DNA of 38,566 bases from a virus. Below the pieces are notes generated by a model. It was not told the origin of the DNA. It ran no database searches and saw only the letters and a program-made list of their open reading frames with translations. This document shows, piece after piece, positions 27,101 through 34,961 of this stretch. Location: the IMG/VR virus record IMGVR_UViG_3300005613_000184, positions 1-38,566 of that record. The stretch is one strand, 5' to 3'. Positions within the stretch are counted from its first letter, which is position 1, and each line of letters opens with the position of its first letter. A program made the translations under genes and the position numbers.

Positions 27101-30100
27101 CAAGTATTAGCTTGGACTAATAAGTATGCTAAAGATTCATTTGACAGAATAACTGCTTTTGCAGAAAGAGATGCTCAAGGTAACTTAATATCGTATGAAG
27201 TTATGGCTGTCTTTTTTGAAGAAGTAGCAGCTAACAAAATAAATCTAAACAAAGCGAATAGGTTTTCTGGCGTGCTAGGTTATTTGATAGGTAAAGGTGC
27301 TAATGATGTTGGCCTAGAAATTGATTTGGCTGGCGAAGAAGACGCTATAAAGTTTTTAACTGGCGTTGCGCAGAAAATAAAGCAAGGAACTTTAACAGTT
27401 GCTGATGTTTCTAAAATAAAGAAAAACGTATTAATATCAGAAGTAACTAACATAGTAAGAGGCGATAAAACAGCTTTGTCTAGAGCTGCTTCTGAAAAAG
27501 TTCAAGAAATATACGAACAGCAAGGAGACTCTGGTATGTTTGAAATATTTGAGCAATTTAAACCTATAACAACTCGTATTGCTAGAAGGTTTAGAGACGT
27601 GCCTGGCTACGACGAACAGCTTATTATAGATGAAATAGAAACAGGTGAAAGAGGCATTTTAGATCTTATCAGAGCTTATAAGCCTGATTCTGGCGTGCCT
27701 TTAGCTGCTTATATAAACAAGTTTCTTCCAGCTAGATCTATTGAAGCTGGTAATAGAATACTAAAAACAGAGTTTGAAGACGACGTAACAGAGGCTAAAG
27801 GTGTGGTAGCTGATGAAGCTCCGGCCGTAGAAGTTGAAGAAAGAAAAACAAAAGCAAAAGTAATAGCTGACGAACTAAATATAGCTGATAAGGTTGCTTT
27901 AGAAGTGTCAAAAGCTGGTTTAGATGTAACTAAACTAAAAAACTTTAAAAGCGTCCCTAACGCTGCTATAAATACAGTAGGCGAAATGCTAGGTGTATCT
28001 CCAACTAAGATAAAAACAAAAGCAAACTTAACAGCTGACGAAGTAGCTTCCGCGCAAAGATGGTTTAACAAAAATAAACAGCTAGTAATAGATGCTCTTC
28101 CACAGGGCTTTGATGTTGAAGGCGAAGCAACTGGAGTACCAAGAACTGTTCTAGCAGCTTTGTATACTCAAAGAGAAACTAGAGCTAAAACTAAAGCTGG
28201 CTTGAAAGGTCAAGTAAAAAGAACAAATATAAAAGACTCTGAGTTTTTAGAGTTAATAGATATTATTGATGGTAAGCCAACTCGTAACAGAAATACGTCG
28301 GCTAGAATTATAGCGCTTGCAGATTTACTTGGTAAAACAATTACTAATCAAGAGATAAGAAGAACAACTCCAGGTGTTGAAAGAATACGAAGCGGTATGT
28401 CTGAGACTATGTTTAGTCAATCTTTCAACGTTAGACCTGAGTTTAGAATAGACTTATCTGCTATAAAAAATGAAAGAAGAGCAGTAAACAAACTATTAAG
28501 TCTTCATAATCTTGATAGAACGTTTGAAGTTAAATCTACAAAAGATATTGAGCCTTTTATACAAAATGTAGTTTTACCTTTATTTAAGCTAGGTCTAAAA
28601 GAAATGTTTGTTGGGCCAGATGGAGGCACTGTGTTTACTAGTAGCGCTAAAAATTTAGGTCTTAGCGCTAGTAGTGAAACTCAAGGGCCTATATGGAGAG
28701 CTTTTGTAAATAGAGTTAAAGAAGTTGCAGAAACAGCTGAGTTTGGGCAAAATATACCAGGTGTTAATAATAGCGAAATATGGGAGCTTAGAAACAAATA
28801 CAACACATTGTTTGGTACACCAGCAAAAGCTAAAAAAGCTATTGAAGATGGTAGAGTTAAAGATTTTAACAATAAGGTTGGTAAAATACATAAAGAGCTT
28901 TGGGATAGAATATCAAAGTCAATAAAAAACGATAGAAATAATGCTGTTGGTTTAGCTACATATTTAACATTTACAGCTAACGACACTGGTCATTGGCATA
29001 AACTAGGAGCTCAATTTGCTGGTTACTCTAAAAAAATAACAGGCAAAAGGTATGAGTTTGAACATGCTATGCCAGCTACAGCGGCTTATAATTATTTGCT
29101 AGATGCAGCTATCACTGATGCAGACAATAAAACTAATAGTTTTGTAGCTTCTTATGATTTAATTGTAGAAAATTACAAACTAATAGCTCTTGATAAGGCT
29201 ATGGACGATAAGCTTAGAAACGCTAGAACAGCTAGCGGTCTTAGTTTACAAAAAGTAATGCCTGATAATTGGAGCCCTATATTAAACAATTGGTATGAAA
29301 GATACTTTAATAGTATTGTAGCGGTTCAAGATAGAGGTATAAATCCAGCTTCTATAGAAGGTTTAGACGGTAGAACTTTTGACCAAATATACAACGTAAA
29401 CGTAGAAGGCAACTCAATATTCTCAAAGACAGGTATTAAAAAGAACATGATGTTAAGCGAAGCTACATCAAACTCTAGAGCGGTGCTTAATTATACAGGA
29501 AAGTCAAGAGGCATGTCTACTTTTGATTTTGATGAAACGCTGATAATTGATGGCGAAAACTTTATAGTAGCTACTAAAGGAGATGATGTACAAAGAATAT
29601 CATCTGGAGACTGGCCATTACAAGGGCCTAAATTTGCTGCTGATGGCTATGAGTTTGACTTTACAGACTTTGTAAATGTTAGAGGCGGTGTTGATGGTCC
29701 ACTACTTCAGAAGATGCGTAATCAAATTAAAAAATACGGAGTAGACAACGTATTTGTTTTAACTGCTAGACCAGCTGAAGCAGCCACAGCGATACATGAG
29801 TGGCTTAAAACTAAAGGTATAAATATACCGTTTGAAAATATAACTGGTTTAGGCGACAGCAGAGGCGATGCTAAAGCTGAGTGGATGCTAGAAAAATACG
29901 CTGAAGGCTATAATGACATGTATTTTGTAGACGATGCCTTACCTAACGTTGAAGCTGTGCAGCACGTGTTTAATCAACTAGACGTTAAAGGTAAGTCAGT
30001 GCAAGCCAGAACTAACTTTAGTAAAAACTTGAGTAAAGGCTTTAACAAGATGCTTGAAAGAACTAAAAGTGTTGGAGCTGAAAAAGTATTTTCAAGAGTT

Positions 30101-32179
30101 GCCGCTCAAAAGCGTGGTAAAAACGTAGGTAAATACAGATTTTTTGTACCACCATCAGCTGATGATTTTGCTGGCTTATTGTATTATTTTTACGGCAAAG
30201 GTAAGCAAGGTAATGCTGATATGGAGTTTATGAAAAAAGCTTTGTTAGATCCATTTGCTAGAGCAGATCGTGAAATGAGCATGGCTCGCATGACTATATT
30301 AGATGATTACAAAGAGCTTAGAAAGCAGTTTCCAGAAGTTAAGAAAAAACTAGGTAAGTTAATAGACAAAGATAGTGGCTTTACGTTTGACAACGCTGTA
30401 AGAGTTTATTTATTTAATAAAGCTGGCCACGATATTCCTGGTTTATCTAAAAGAGATATTCAGTTCTTAGACAACGTAGTTAAAACAGATCAAGATCTTA
30501 GATCATTTGCAGATTTACTAGGTTTAGTTTCTAAAAGAAAAGAAGGTTACATTAAGCCAACTGATAACTGGAGTGTAGAAAACATCGCTTCAGATATGCA
30601 GAACATCGTGGATAAAATAGGTAGAAAACAGTTTTTAGCGGAGTTTATAGAAAATAAAGATATTATATTTTCGCCAGAAAACATGAACAAAATAGAAGCT
30701 ATCTACGGTAGTCAATTTAGAAAAGCATTAGAAGACGTGTTGTTTCGTATGGAAAATGGCACTAATAGATCTGCAGATAGAAGCTATGGTCAAGCATGGA
30801 CAAACTGGGTTAATGGATCTGTAGGCGCTATTATGTTCTTTAACAGTAGATCTGCCGTATTACAGACTTTATCTACAGTTAACTTTATAAACTTTCAAGA
30901 TAACAATATATTTGCTGCTGGTAAAGCTTTAGCTAACCAAAAACAGTATTGGTCAGATTTTAGTGCGTTATTTAACTCAGACTTTTTAAGAGCTAGAAGA
31001 GCTGGACTTCAAATAAATGTAAATGAAGCTGAGCTTGCTAACGCTGTAGCTGGAGCTCAAAATAAAGCTAAGGCCGCACTAAGATATTTACTTAAAGTAG
31101 GTTTCACACCTACACAAATCGCTGATAGTTTTGCTATTGCTTCTGGTGGTGCTACATTTTATAGAAATAGAATTAACACATACTTAAAGCAAGGCATAAC
31201 TCAAAAAACTGCTGAAGAAAAAGCGTTTTTAGATTTCCAAGAAATAGCTCAAGAAACTCAGCAGTCTTCAAGACCTGATAGAATATCTCAACAGCAAGCT
31301 AGCCCGTTAGGACGTCTTATATTAGCTTTTGCTAATACGCCTTTGCAGTACAACCGTTTAATCAAAAAAGCTGCTTTAGACTTAGCTAATAGACGTGGTG
31401 ATTGGAGGAGTAACGTGTCTAGAATATTATACTATGGAGCTATACAAAATGTTATATTCTCTGCTATGCAGTCTGCTATATTCGCACTAAGTTTTGATGA
31501 TGAAGAAGATGACGAGTTAGATAGAAGAACTTTACGAATAGTTAACGGCATGACTGATACAATACTAAGAGGATCTGGCGTTACTGGAGCTGCTATAGCT
31601 ACTATTAAAAACGTTTTAATGGAGTTTGCTGAGCAGTCTAAAAGAGAATCTAGAGCTGACTACGGACAAGTCGTAGTTGAAGCTTTACAAGTGTCACCTC
31701 CTATGGGGTCAAAAGCTAGAAAACTTTATAGCGCGTTAAACACTTATAAGTTTGACAGAGAAATAATGGCTAGCATGGACACTTTTGATTATAACAATCC
31801 TATTTGGGATGCTATAGGTAATGTAACTTCTGCTGCTACTAATTTACCGCTTGATAGAGGTTTTAGAAAAATAGATAATATACGCGAAGCTTTAAATCAA
31901 GATAACTCAGCGATGCAAAGAGCATTTTTGTTCTTAGGTTGGAGTTCTTGGGATTTACAAGTTGGAGAGCGTGTAGTTATGAATAAAGGTAAAAAAAATG
32001 AATACGTGAAGTATTTAGATACAAAGCGTCAGGCTCAACAAGAAGCTGAAGAGAAATTAAAAAAAGAAAAAAAAGAAACTAGAAAATCTAAGCAATGTAC
32101 AGCTAGATCGCGAAGTACTGGTAGAAGATGTCAGAATACTACAACAAACAAAAGCGGTAGATGCTATGTACATAACTAA
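24179..32179 (+). CDS. Giant polyvalent internal virion protein: zincin, HAD phosphatase, zinc finger, 2666 aa
   Basis: The domains in order are: helical N-terminus (1-480); Gly/Ala-rich hydrophobic region (about 480-670, e.g. FAALTTPVGFGIIGASGFG); coiled coils (670-910); a zinc metallopeptidase-like segment with HELKH at 951-955 and a downstream FFEEVAA whose Glu could be the third ligand; a helical segment recalling sigma-factor region 2 (about 1133-1202); a HAD hydrolase with all four motifs (DFDET 1783-1787, T1862, K1899, DD 1918-1919); a helical region with TQQSSRPDRISQQQASPLG and LILAFANTPLQYNRLIKKAA; and a C-terminal Cys-x10-Cys-x10-Cys-x2-His finger (C2640, C2651, C2662, H2665). It corresponds in position to T7 gp16 and is probably ejected into the host, delivering several enzymes at once. 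The enzyme substrates are unknown. Confidence 0.75.
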   Translation: MFEYKGVTFSQEDVENRAKEKGLSLEDYLLQNKDINRVEVEKPTTPKAMSAAAESRNAALDTGSPSVPTFSELLDQAKDASKKYDNTRHEWMLDKNNKGEVVDYSFFNKSEEDAEVALSQAYPGFKFEQAGNLFDGEKYFNMIKVVAPDGKKSEAIEFRVYDAAKPEDAARRRKESFEQLTLFINENSGDKEKQDQDAKTQQDIDKYIDYSRTVENGIDKDAITKQYSGDIFAPKTTVQYVPTSKIGSRVQKLEKVEQPYIKELQLAAKELGSNAPKFAIEAKAREILINNTIASERDRISEELFEDSEEYRLLLEKGGKEFAQKYGSKIELQTSLINDFENGDDIKKLKEIDGKLSNTKYQFEIKEGEETITIEDGRVIPANVLDEYNKASASLNAKVSHINSLQDEINSNIDIISSTDQQLDLLKRNYNGIQKFFVTTGVGTAQLLDGASYGLKAFTGANSLEDDKKFIERQNRYQEIRQEFEKDVQFDDAFNSVENFFTFAAQETANQLPIFAALTTPVGFGIIGASGFGEQYSKMTSEQLDPFVRAEYSEMDKKLSSIGYAGAEVVFGALPTARLVRGATKSLTKTAARNELYKNQFKDFYKTKKLEGIVGAGGESLGEGLTIVTQNIINGIDLFENVDHAMFSGALFGTGFASVPLIKGAIVQKFSDFDTYQSVMDKKKQQKELHALNNRIEDQLQRGIVSIGTRDDIERNENLINELEEDIISEINEVETKITKTYNGVAREFVEAVSLQQDLRVEYDRIKNSDLEASAKEQSLKLIEVQFNSLQSGINKFKKSKTFDNAWALYSGKRKNKDEVKRIKDQAEEELKATGKQYSDTQIDDKARLIYNTEQIKKDISKSKSKYNKLNKSLKDFETKEQAVEYINEVYDNRIKAEPNRETELNNNRNSDIQAIQEGSHGFNIQTVDGRKSVVVIDSMAADDRLETRTHELKHQVFTNILGNNPEVYNDLAEQVLAWTNKYAKDSFDRITAFAERDAQGNLISYEVMAVFFEEVAANKINLNKANRFSGVLGYLIGKGANDVGLEIDLAGEEDAIKFLTGVAQKIKQGTLTVADVSKIKKNVLISEVTNIVRGDKTALSRAASEKVQEIYEQQGDSGMFEIFEQFKPITTRIARRFRDVPGYDEQLIIDEIETGERGILDLIRAYKPDSGVPLAAYINKFLPARSIEAGNRILKTEFEDDVTEAKGVVADEAPAVEVEERKTKAKVIADELNIADKVALEVSKAGLDVTKLKNFKSVPNAAINTVGEMLGVSPTKIKTKANLTADEVASAQRWFNKNKQLVIDALPQGFDVEGEATGVPRTVLAALYTQRETRAKTKAGLKGQVKRTNIKDSEFLELIDIIDGKPTRNRNTSARIIALADLLGKTITNQEIRRTTPGVERIRSGMSETMFSQSFNVRPEFRIDLSAIKNERRAVNKLLSLHNLDRTFEVKSTKDIEPFIQNVVLPLFKLGLKEMFVGPDGGTVFTSSAKNLGLSASSETQGPIWRAFVNRVKEVAETAEFGQNIPGVNNSEIWELRNKYNTLFGTPAKAKKAIEDGRVKDFNNKVGKIHKELWDRISKSIKNDRNNAVGLATYLTFTANDTGHWHKLGAQFAGYSKKITGKRYEFEHAMPATAAYNYLLDAAITDADNKTNSFVASYDLIVENYKLIALDKAMDDKLRNARTASGLSLQKVMPDNWSPILNNWYERYFNSIVAVQDRGINPASIEGLDGRTFDQIYNVNVEGNSIFSKTGIKKNMMLSEATSNSRAVLNYTGKSRGMSTFDFDETLIIDGENFIVATKGDDVQRISSGDWPLQGPKFAADGYEFDFTDFVNVRGGVDGPLLQKMRNQIKKYGVDNVFVLTARPAEAATAIHEWLKTKGINIPFENITGLGDSRGDAKAEWMLEKYAEGYNDMYFVDDALPNVEAVQHVFNQLDVKGKSVQARTNFSKNLSKGFNKMLERTKSVGAEKVFSRVAAQKRGKNVGKYRFFVPPSADDFAGLLYYFYGKGKQGNADMEFMKKALLDPFARADREMSMARMTILDDYKELRKQFPEVKKKLGKLIDKDSGFTFDNAVRVYLFNKAGHDIPGLSKRDIQFLDNVVKTDQDLRSFADLLGLVSKRKEGYIKPTDNWSVENIASDMQNIVDKIGRKQFLAEFIENKDIIFSPENMNKIEAIYGSQFRKALEDVLFRMENGTNRSADRSYGQAWTNWVNGSVGAIMFFNSRSAVLQTLSTVNFINFQDNNIFAAGKALANQKQYWSDFSALFNSDFLRARRAGLQINVNEAELANAVAGAQNKAKAALRYLLKVGFTPTQIADSFAIASGGATFYRNRINTYLKQGITQKTAEEKAFLDFQEIAQETQQSSRPDRISQQQASPLGRLILAFANTPLQYNRLIKKAALDLANRRGDWRSNVSRILYYGAIQNVIFSAMQSAIFALSFDDEEDDELDRRTLRIVNGMTDTILRGSGVTGAAIATIKNVLMEFAEQSKRESRADYGQVVVEALQVSPPMGSKARKLYSALNTYKFDREIMASMDTFDYNNPIWDAIGNVTSAATNLPLDRGFRKIDNIREALNQDNSAMQRAFLFLGWSSWDLQVGERVVMNKGKKNEYVKYLDTKRQAQQEAEEKLKKEKKETRKSKQCTARSRSTGRRCQNTTTNKSGRCYVHN

Positions 32180-32196
32180 CATGTAATAATAAAGTA

Positions 32197-32433
32197 ATGG
32201 AACCGGTGGATAAAGAAATAGCACTAATGCAGCAACGTATGGATCAAATGGATAAAAAGCTTGATAAAATGGACGAGAAGTTAGACATGCTTACTAAGCA
32301 GCTACTTGATCCTGATAAAGGCATAGCTGCTAGAGTTAATCAAAACACAACTGCTAGAAAAACTATGACTAAAGCTATATGGGTGTTATATGCCGCTGTA
32401 GCCGCCGCGTTAGCTAAAATATTTATAGGGTAA
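32197..32433 (+). CDS. Coiled coil plus C-terminal membrane helix, holin/haemolysin XhlA-like, 78 aa
   Basis: Residues 5-38 are a strict heptad coiled coil of the MDKKLDKMDEKLDML kind. A short linker with RVNQNTTARKTM follows, and residues 57-77 form one membrane helix (IWVLYAAVAAALAKIFIG). This is the architecture of XhlA-type proteins that assist holins. The next gene starts on the last base of its stop codon, and two further membrane/coiled-coil proteins follow, then a putative peptidoglycan-acting enzyme. A lysis accessory role is therefore reasonable but not proven. Confidence 0.6.
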   Translation: MEPVDKEIALMQQRMDQMDKKLDKMDEKLDMLTKQLLDPDKGIAARVNQNTTARKTMTKAIWVLYAAVAAALAKIFIG

Positions 32434-32645
32434 TGGAAGAAGCTTTTAAACTAATAGAAAATTATGGACTATCTGTAGTTTTACTTATGGGTAGCTTATA
32501 TGCTTTATATAAATTTTTCTTTTTTAGTATTAAAGAAGTTAAAGTAGGATTTGAAAAACGCCACGAGTCTTTACGTGAGCAAATGAACGAAGTAAAAGAA
32601 AAGCTAAACATAATACTAGAGTTTATAAAGAAAAATGATAGGTAA
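32433..32645 (+). CDS. Membrane helix plus coiled coil, lysis-associated candidate, 70 aa
   Basis: One hydrophobic helix lies at about residues 11-33 (LSVVLLMGSLYALYKFFFFS), followed by a charged helical tail (FEKRHESLREQMNEVKEKLN) likely to form a coiled coil. Its orientation is the mirror image of the previous protein, which has the coil first. The start overlaps the previous stop by one base, and the stop overlaps the next gene by 11 bases, so the three are translationally linked. Similar small proteins in phages are annotated as holin or YvrJ-like, without experimental proof. Confidence 0.55.
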   Translation: MEEAFKLIENYGLSVVLLMGSLYALYKFFFFSIKEVKVGFEKRHESLREQMNEVKEKLNIILEFIKKNDR

Positions 32646-32853
32646 AAACCTAGAAGTAAACGTTGGTAATATAATTTGGATAGTAGGTGTAATCTTTACT
32701 ATGGGCGTAGCTTATAGTCAAATAGGTCAGCTAGAAGAAGACATTAACGTACTAGAGCAGCGCTTAGAAAAGAAAATAAAAATCATCAATGAAAATGATG
32801 ATAAAATAAATGAATTAGAAAAAGAACTAGCAGCTATGAAAGGCTGCGATTAA
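32635..32853 (+). CDS. Membrane helix plus coiled coil, spanin-like candidate, 72 aa
   Basis: A short polar N-terminus is followed by a membrane helix at about 12-28 (IIWIVGVIFTMGVAYSQIG). A long coiled coil then fills the rest (LEEDINVLEQRLEKKIKIIN, then INELEKELAAMKGCD) and ends near a single cysteine. An inner-membrane helix with a periplasmic coiled coil is what i-spanins look like. No lipobox partner gene (o-spanin) is visible within this frame or next to it, so the spanin idea is tentative. Confidence 0.5.
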   Translation: MIGKNLEVNVGNIIWIVGVIFTMGVAYSQIGQLEEDINVLEQRLEKKIKIINENDDKINELEKELAAMKGCD

Positions 32854-32879
32854 CATTAACAATAAATAACTAAATAAAA

Positions 32880-33290
32880 ATGGCAACAGTAACTGCAGCA
32901 TTAACATTATCGAGCTCTGATTTATTATCAGATGCCTTGAGCACAGCCGTTAGCGTAGGCATCACAGCCGATATTACTAATGGTATGCAAAGAAAAAAAG
33001 TAACATCAACAGCTAAAGGTACAGCTTCTGGTCAGGTAACTCTTATTGGAGCTACCACTGATCAGTTTACTACAACTCCAGCTTATTTGTATGTTAAAAA
33101 CACAGACACAACTAGAACTAACTATGTATATGTTTATCAAGACAGCGCGGCTGATGATGAAACTGTACTTAAATTAGCTGGTGGTGACTGGGCTTTCTTA
33201 CCAGTACCTGATGATGTGACTGACTTAGTAGCTTTTTCAACAGCTGGAACAGAGGTTGTTGAGTTCATGGCATTTGGATCTAGCTCGTAA
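32880..33290 (+). CDS. Small beta-rich virion-like protein, 136 aa
   Basis: The protein is rich in Thr, Ala, Ser, Val and Asp, and reads as alternating strands (MATVTAALTLSSSDLLSDAL at the start, ATTDQFTTTPAYLYVKNTDT and YVYVYQDSAADDETVLKLAG in the middle, ending VVEFMAFGSSS). It has the codon style of a well-expressed gene. Its pattern 'YLYVKNTD...NYVYVYQDS' is similar in spacing to 'YLRIKNYS...ELLIGSD' in the protein at 33750, so it may be a distant relative of the two tandem paralogues downstream. It could be a capsid decoration or fibre subunit. Confidence 0.55.
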   Translation: MATVTAALTLSSSDLLSDALSTAVSVGITADITNGMQRKKVTSTAKGTASGQVTLIGATTDQFTTTPAYLYVKNTDTTRTNYVYVYQDSAADDETVLKLAGGDWAFLPVPDDVTDLVAFSTAGTEVVEFMAFGSSS

Positions 33291-33757
33291 TGAAACTAGA
33301 AGTCTTGCGCTTTAGCAGCGGAAAAGACTCAACATCAGGCGCTTTGTTCTCTGTAGTTGAAGGTGTTAAAACATTTTTATGTTATACGCTTGAAGATGAA
33401 TACAGAGACAATAAGGTTTATAGTGAGACTAGGATTCCTGCTGGTATTTATGAGATACGGTTTAGGACCGTTGGTGGCTTTCACGCTAAGTACTCTAAAA
33501 GGTTTCAAGATATACACAAAGGAATGCTTCACATCATTGACGTTCCTGGTTTTGACTATATCCTTGTACACTGCGGAAACACAGATGAGCATACCGCTGG
33601 TTGTCTCTTGGTGGGGGACACCCAAAATAATAACATGGTCGAAGAAGACGGGTTCATTGGTCGCTCTACGGCCGCTTATAAAAGGATTTATCCTAAAATT
33701 GCTAAAGCTTTGGAGCGAGGTGAAGAAGTAACAATTGAATATATAGATTATGCCTAA
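33290..33757 (+). CDS. DUF5675 family protein, putative lysis-related enzyme, 155 aa
   Basis: The sequence shows the family pattern well: FLCYTLEDEYRDNKVYSETR followed by IPAGIYEIRFRT, then HIIDVPGFDYILVHCGNTDE and TAGCLLVGD. The His in VHCGN and the Cys in TAGCLL are the conserved pair, arranged like the catalytic His/Cys of L,D-transpeptidase-type folds, and the family is often found in phage lysis regions. It lies directly after the membrane/coiled-coil gene group, one structural gene later. Peptidoglycan cleavage or remodelling is therefore a good guess, but enzymatic activity of this family is not established to my knowledge. The stop overlaps the next start by 8 bases. Confidence 0.75.
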   Translation: MKLEVLRFSSGKDSTSGALFSVVEGVKTFLCYTLEDEYRDNKVYSETRIPAGIYEIRFRTVGGFHAKYSKRFQDIHKGMLHIIDVPGFDYILVHCGNTDEHTAGCLLVGDTQNNNMVEEDGFIGRSTAAYKRIYPKIAKALERGEEVTIEYIDYA

Positions 33758-34220
33758 TTTAACTACACGTATTACTGAAGCTTGGACTAGTGGTATAACT
33801 AGTGAAGCTCACGCTTTTGACAAGACTGTAACTATTGCAAACGTTGTGAGATTAGCTAAATTTGAATACAATTGCACTACTAGCTCTCATAGAACTTTGT
33901 TTACTATAGACAATAACGTTAGCTCTGGTGCTAGTAACGCTGGTAAAATAGCTAAAGATGATTTTAAATATCTTAGGATAAAAAATTACAGCGCAAGTAA
34001 TTCTTGTGAGTTGTTAATTGGATCTGACCCAGCTTCACCTATTAACTCGTTTACAAAAAAACTTGCTCCGTTAGAAGTTTTTGAAATAAGTAATTTAGCC
34101 ATGGAAGCTAACGACGCTGGTAAACTAAACAATGGTGATACTGATTTTTTAGCTGAAACTTTTGCAGTTAAAGGAATTGGTGGTAGTGTTAATATTGAAA
34201 TGATAGTAGGATATGCCTGA
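33750..34220 (+). CDS. Small virion-like protein, first of two tandem paralogues, 156 aa
   Basis: The opening (MPNLTTRITEAWTSGITSEA, HAFDKTVTIANVVRL) lines up with the next gene (MPDLTIQTRETFTSGISGEA, LAFDKTQTITGVNRI). Both share DFKYLRI-NY/F in the middle and an I/V-E-x-I/V-V-x-Y/Q-A end. The rest is beta-rich and Ser/Asn-rich. The pair follow one another with 8-base overlaps and probably arose by duplication. They are candidates for capsid decoration or fibre proteins. No catalytic motif is visible. Confidence 0.6.
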   Translation: MPNLTTRITEAWTSGITSEAHAFDKTVTIANVVRLAKFEYNCTTSSHRTLFTIDNNVSSGASNAGKIAKDDFKYLRIKNYSASNSCELLIGSDPASPINSFTKKLAPLEVFEISNLAMEANDAGKLNNGDTDFLAETFAVKGIGGSVNIEMIVGYA

Positions 34221-34662
34221 TTTAACTATACAAACAAGAGAAACTTTTACTAGCGGTATAAGTGGTGAAGCCTTAGCTTTTGATAAAACTCAAACTATAA
34301 CAGGCGTTAACAGAATACAAAAAATGTTATTTCAGCCACCTACAACTGGTCAAACCGAAATAATACGATTTGCGGCTTTAGAAGATGGCGCTGGGACATT
34401 TAAAGTTGCTGATTTTAAATATTTAAGAATAACAAACTTTGACAGTACAAATGCTATAGAGATTTACTTTAGCGATAGTTCTACAAATCATTATTTCGCT
34501 ATACAGTTAAACGCTGGGTGTTCATATATTATGACTTCTTTAGGCTATGATGTTAGAGACAATGGTTTAGCTAGCGGCGTTTCAGCAGCTGAGTTAGATT
34601 TAATAGAAATAAATTCTTTAGTAGCGGCTTGCGATGTTGAAGTAATAGTAGCGCAAGCATAA
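34213..34662 (+). CDS. Small virion-like protein, second of two tandem paralogues, 149 aa
   Basis: It is homologous to the preceding gene over most of its length by the shared N-terminal pattern and the DFKYLRITNF segment. It differs in the middle, with FAIQLNAGCSYIMTSLGYDV (about 96-115), and ends in CDVEVIVAQA. The start lies inside the last codons of the preceding gene, and its own stop shares one base with the next start. The two may form alternating subunits of one structure. The function is not known. Confidence 0.6.
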   Translation: MPDLTIQTRETFTSGISGEALAFDKTQTITGVNRIQKMLFQPPTTGQTEIIRFAALEDGAGTFKVADFKYLRITNFDSTNAIEIYFSDSSTNHYFAIQLNAGCSYIMTSLGYDVRDNGLASGVSAAELDLIEINSLVAACDVEVIVAQA

Positions 34663-34958
34663 TGGCACAGAAGAAACTAAATAAAAAAACAATGGCTTGC
34701 AACAAGCCAAGAAGAACTCCTAGCCACCCTACTAAGTCTCATGTAGTAAAAGCTTGTGAAGGTGGTAAAGAAAAAATAATTAGATTTGGTCAGCAGGGCA
34801 AGGCTATTGGAACTTTAAAAGGTACTGCTGGTAAACCTAAAAAAGGTGAATCAGCTCGAATGAAAGCCAAGCGTAAAAGCTTTAAAGCAAGACATGCTAA
34901 AAATATAGCTAAAGGAAAAATGAGTGCTGCTTGGTGGGCAGATAAAGTAAAATGGTAA
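34662..34958 (+). CDS. Basic small phage protein, first of the basic cluster, 98 aa
   Basis: The protein is very rich in Lys, Ala and Gly. The N-terminal half has MACNKPRRTPSHPTKSHVVK and IIRFGQQG, and the C-terminal half has ESARMKAKRKSFKARHAKNI and AKGKMSAAWWADKVKW. I recognise the KARHAKNI...KMSAA-WADKVKW ending as recurrent in phage virion-region proteins of unknown function. An RFGQQG strand followed by basic helices would suit nucleic-acid binding. It opens a run of seven short genes at 34662-37106 on one transcript. Confidence 0.6.
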   Translation: MAQKKLNKKTMACNKPRRTPSHPTKSHVVKACEGGKEKIIRFGQQGKAIGTLKGTAGKPKKGESARMKAKRKSFKARHAKNIAKGKMSAAWWADKVKW

Positions 34959-34961
34959 ATT

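Noticed and set aside
29525-29545. DFDET motif of the giant protein as the catalytic motif of a virion RNA polymerase, as in crAss-like phages
   Set aside because: The RNA polymerase signature is Asp-Phe-Asp-Gly-Asp. Here the motif is DFDET and is followed by HAD motifs II, III and IV at the right spacing, so a phosphatase is the better explanation.
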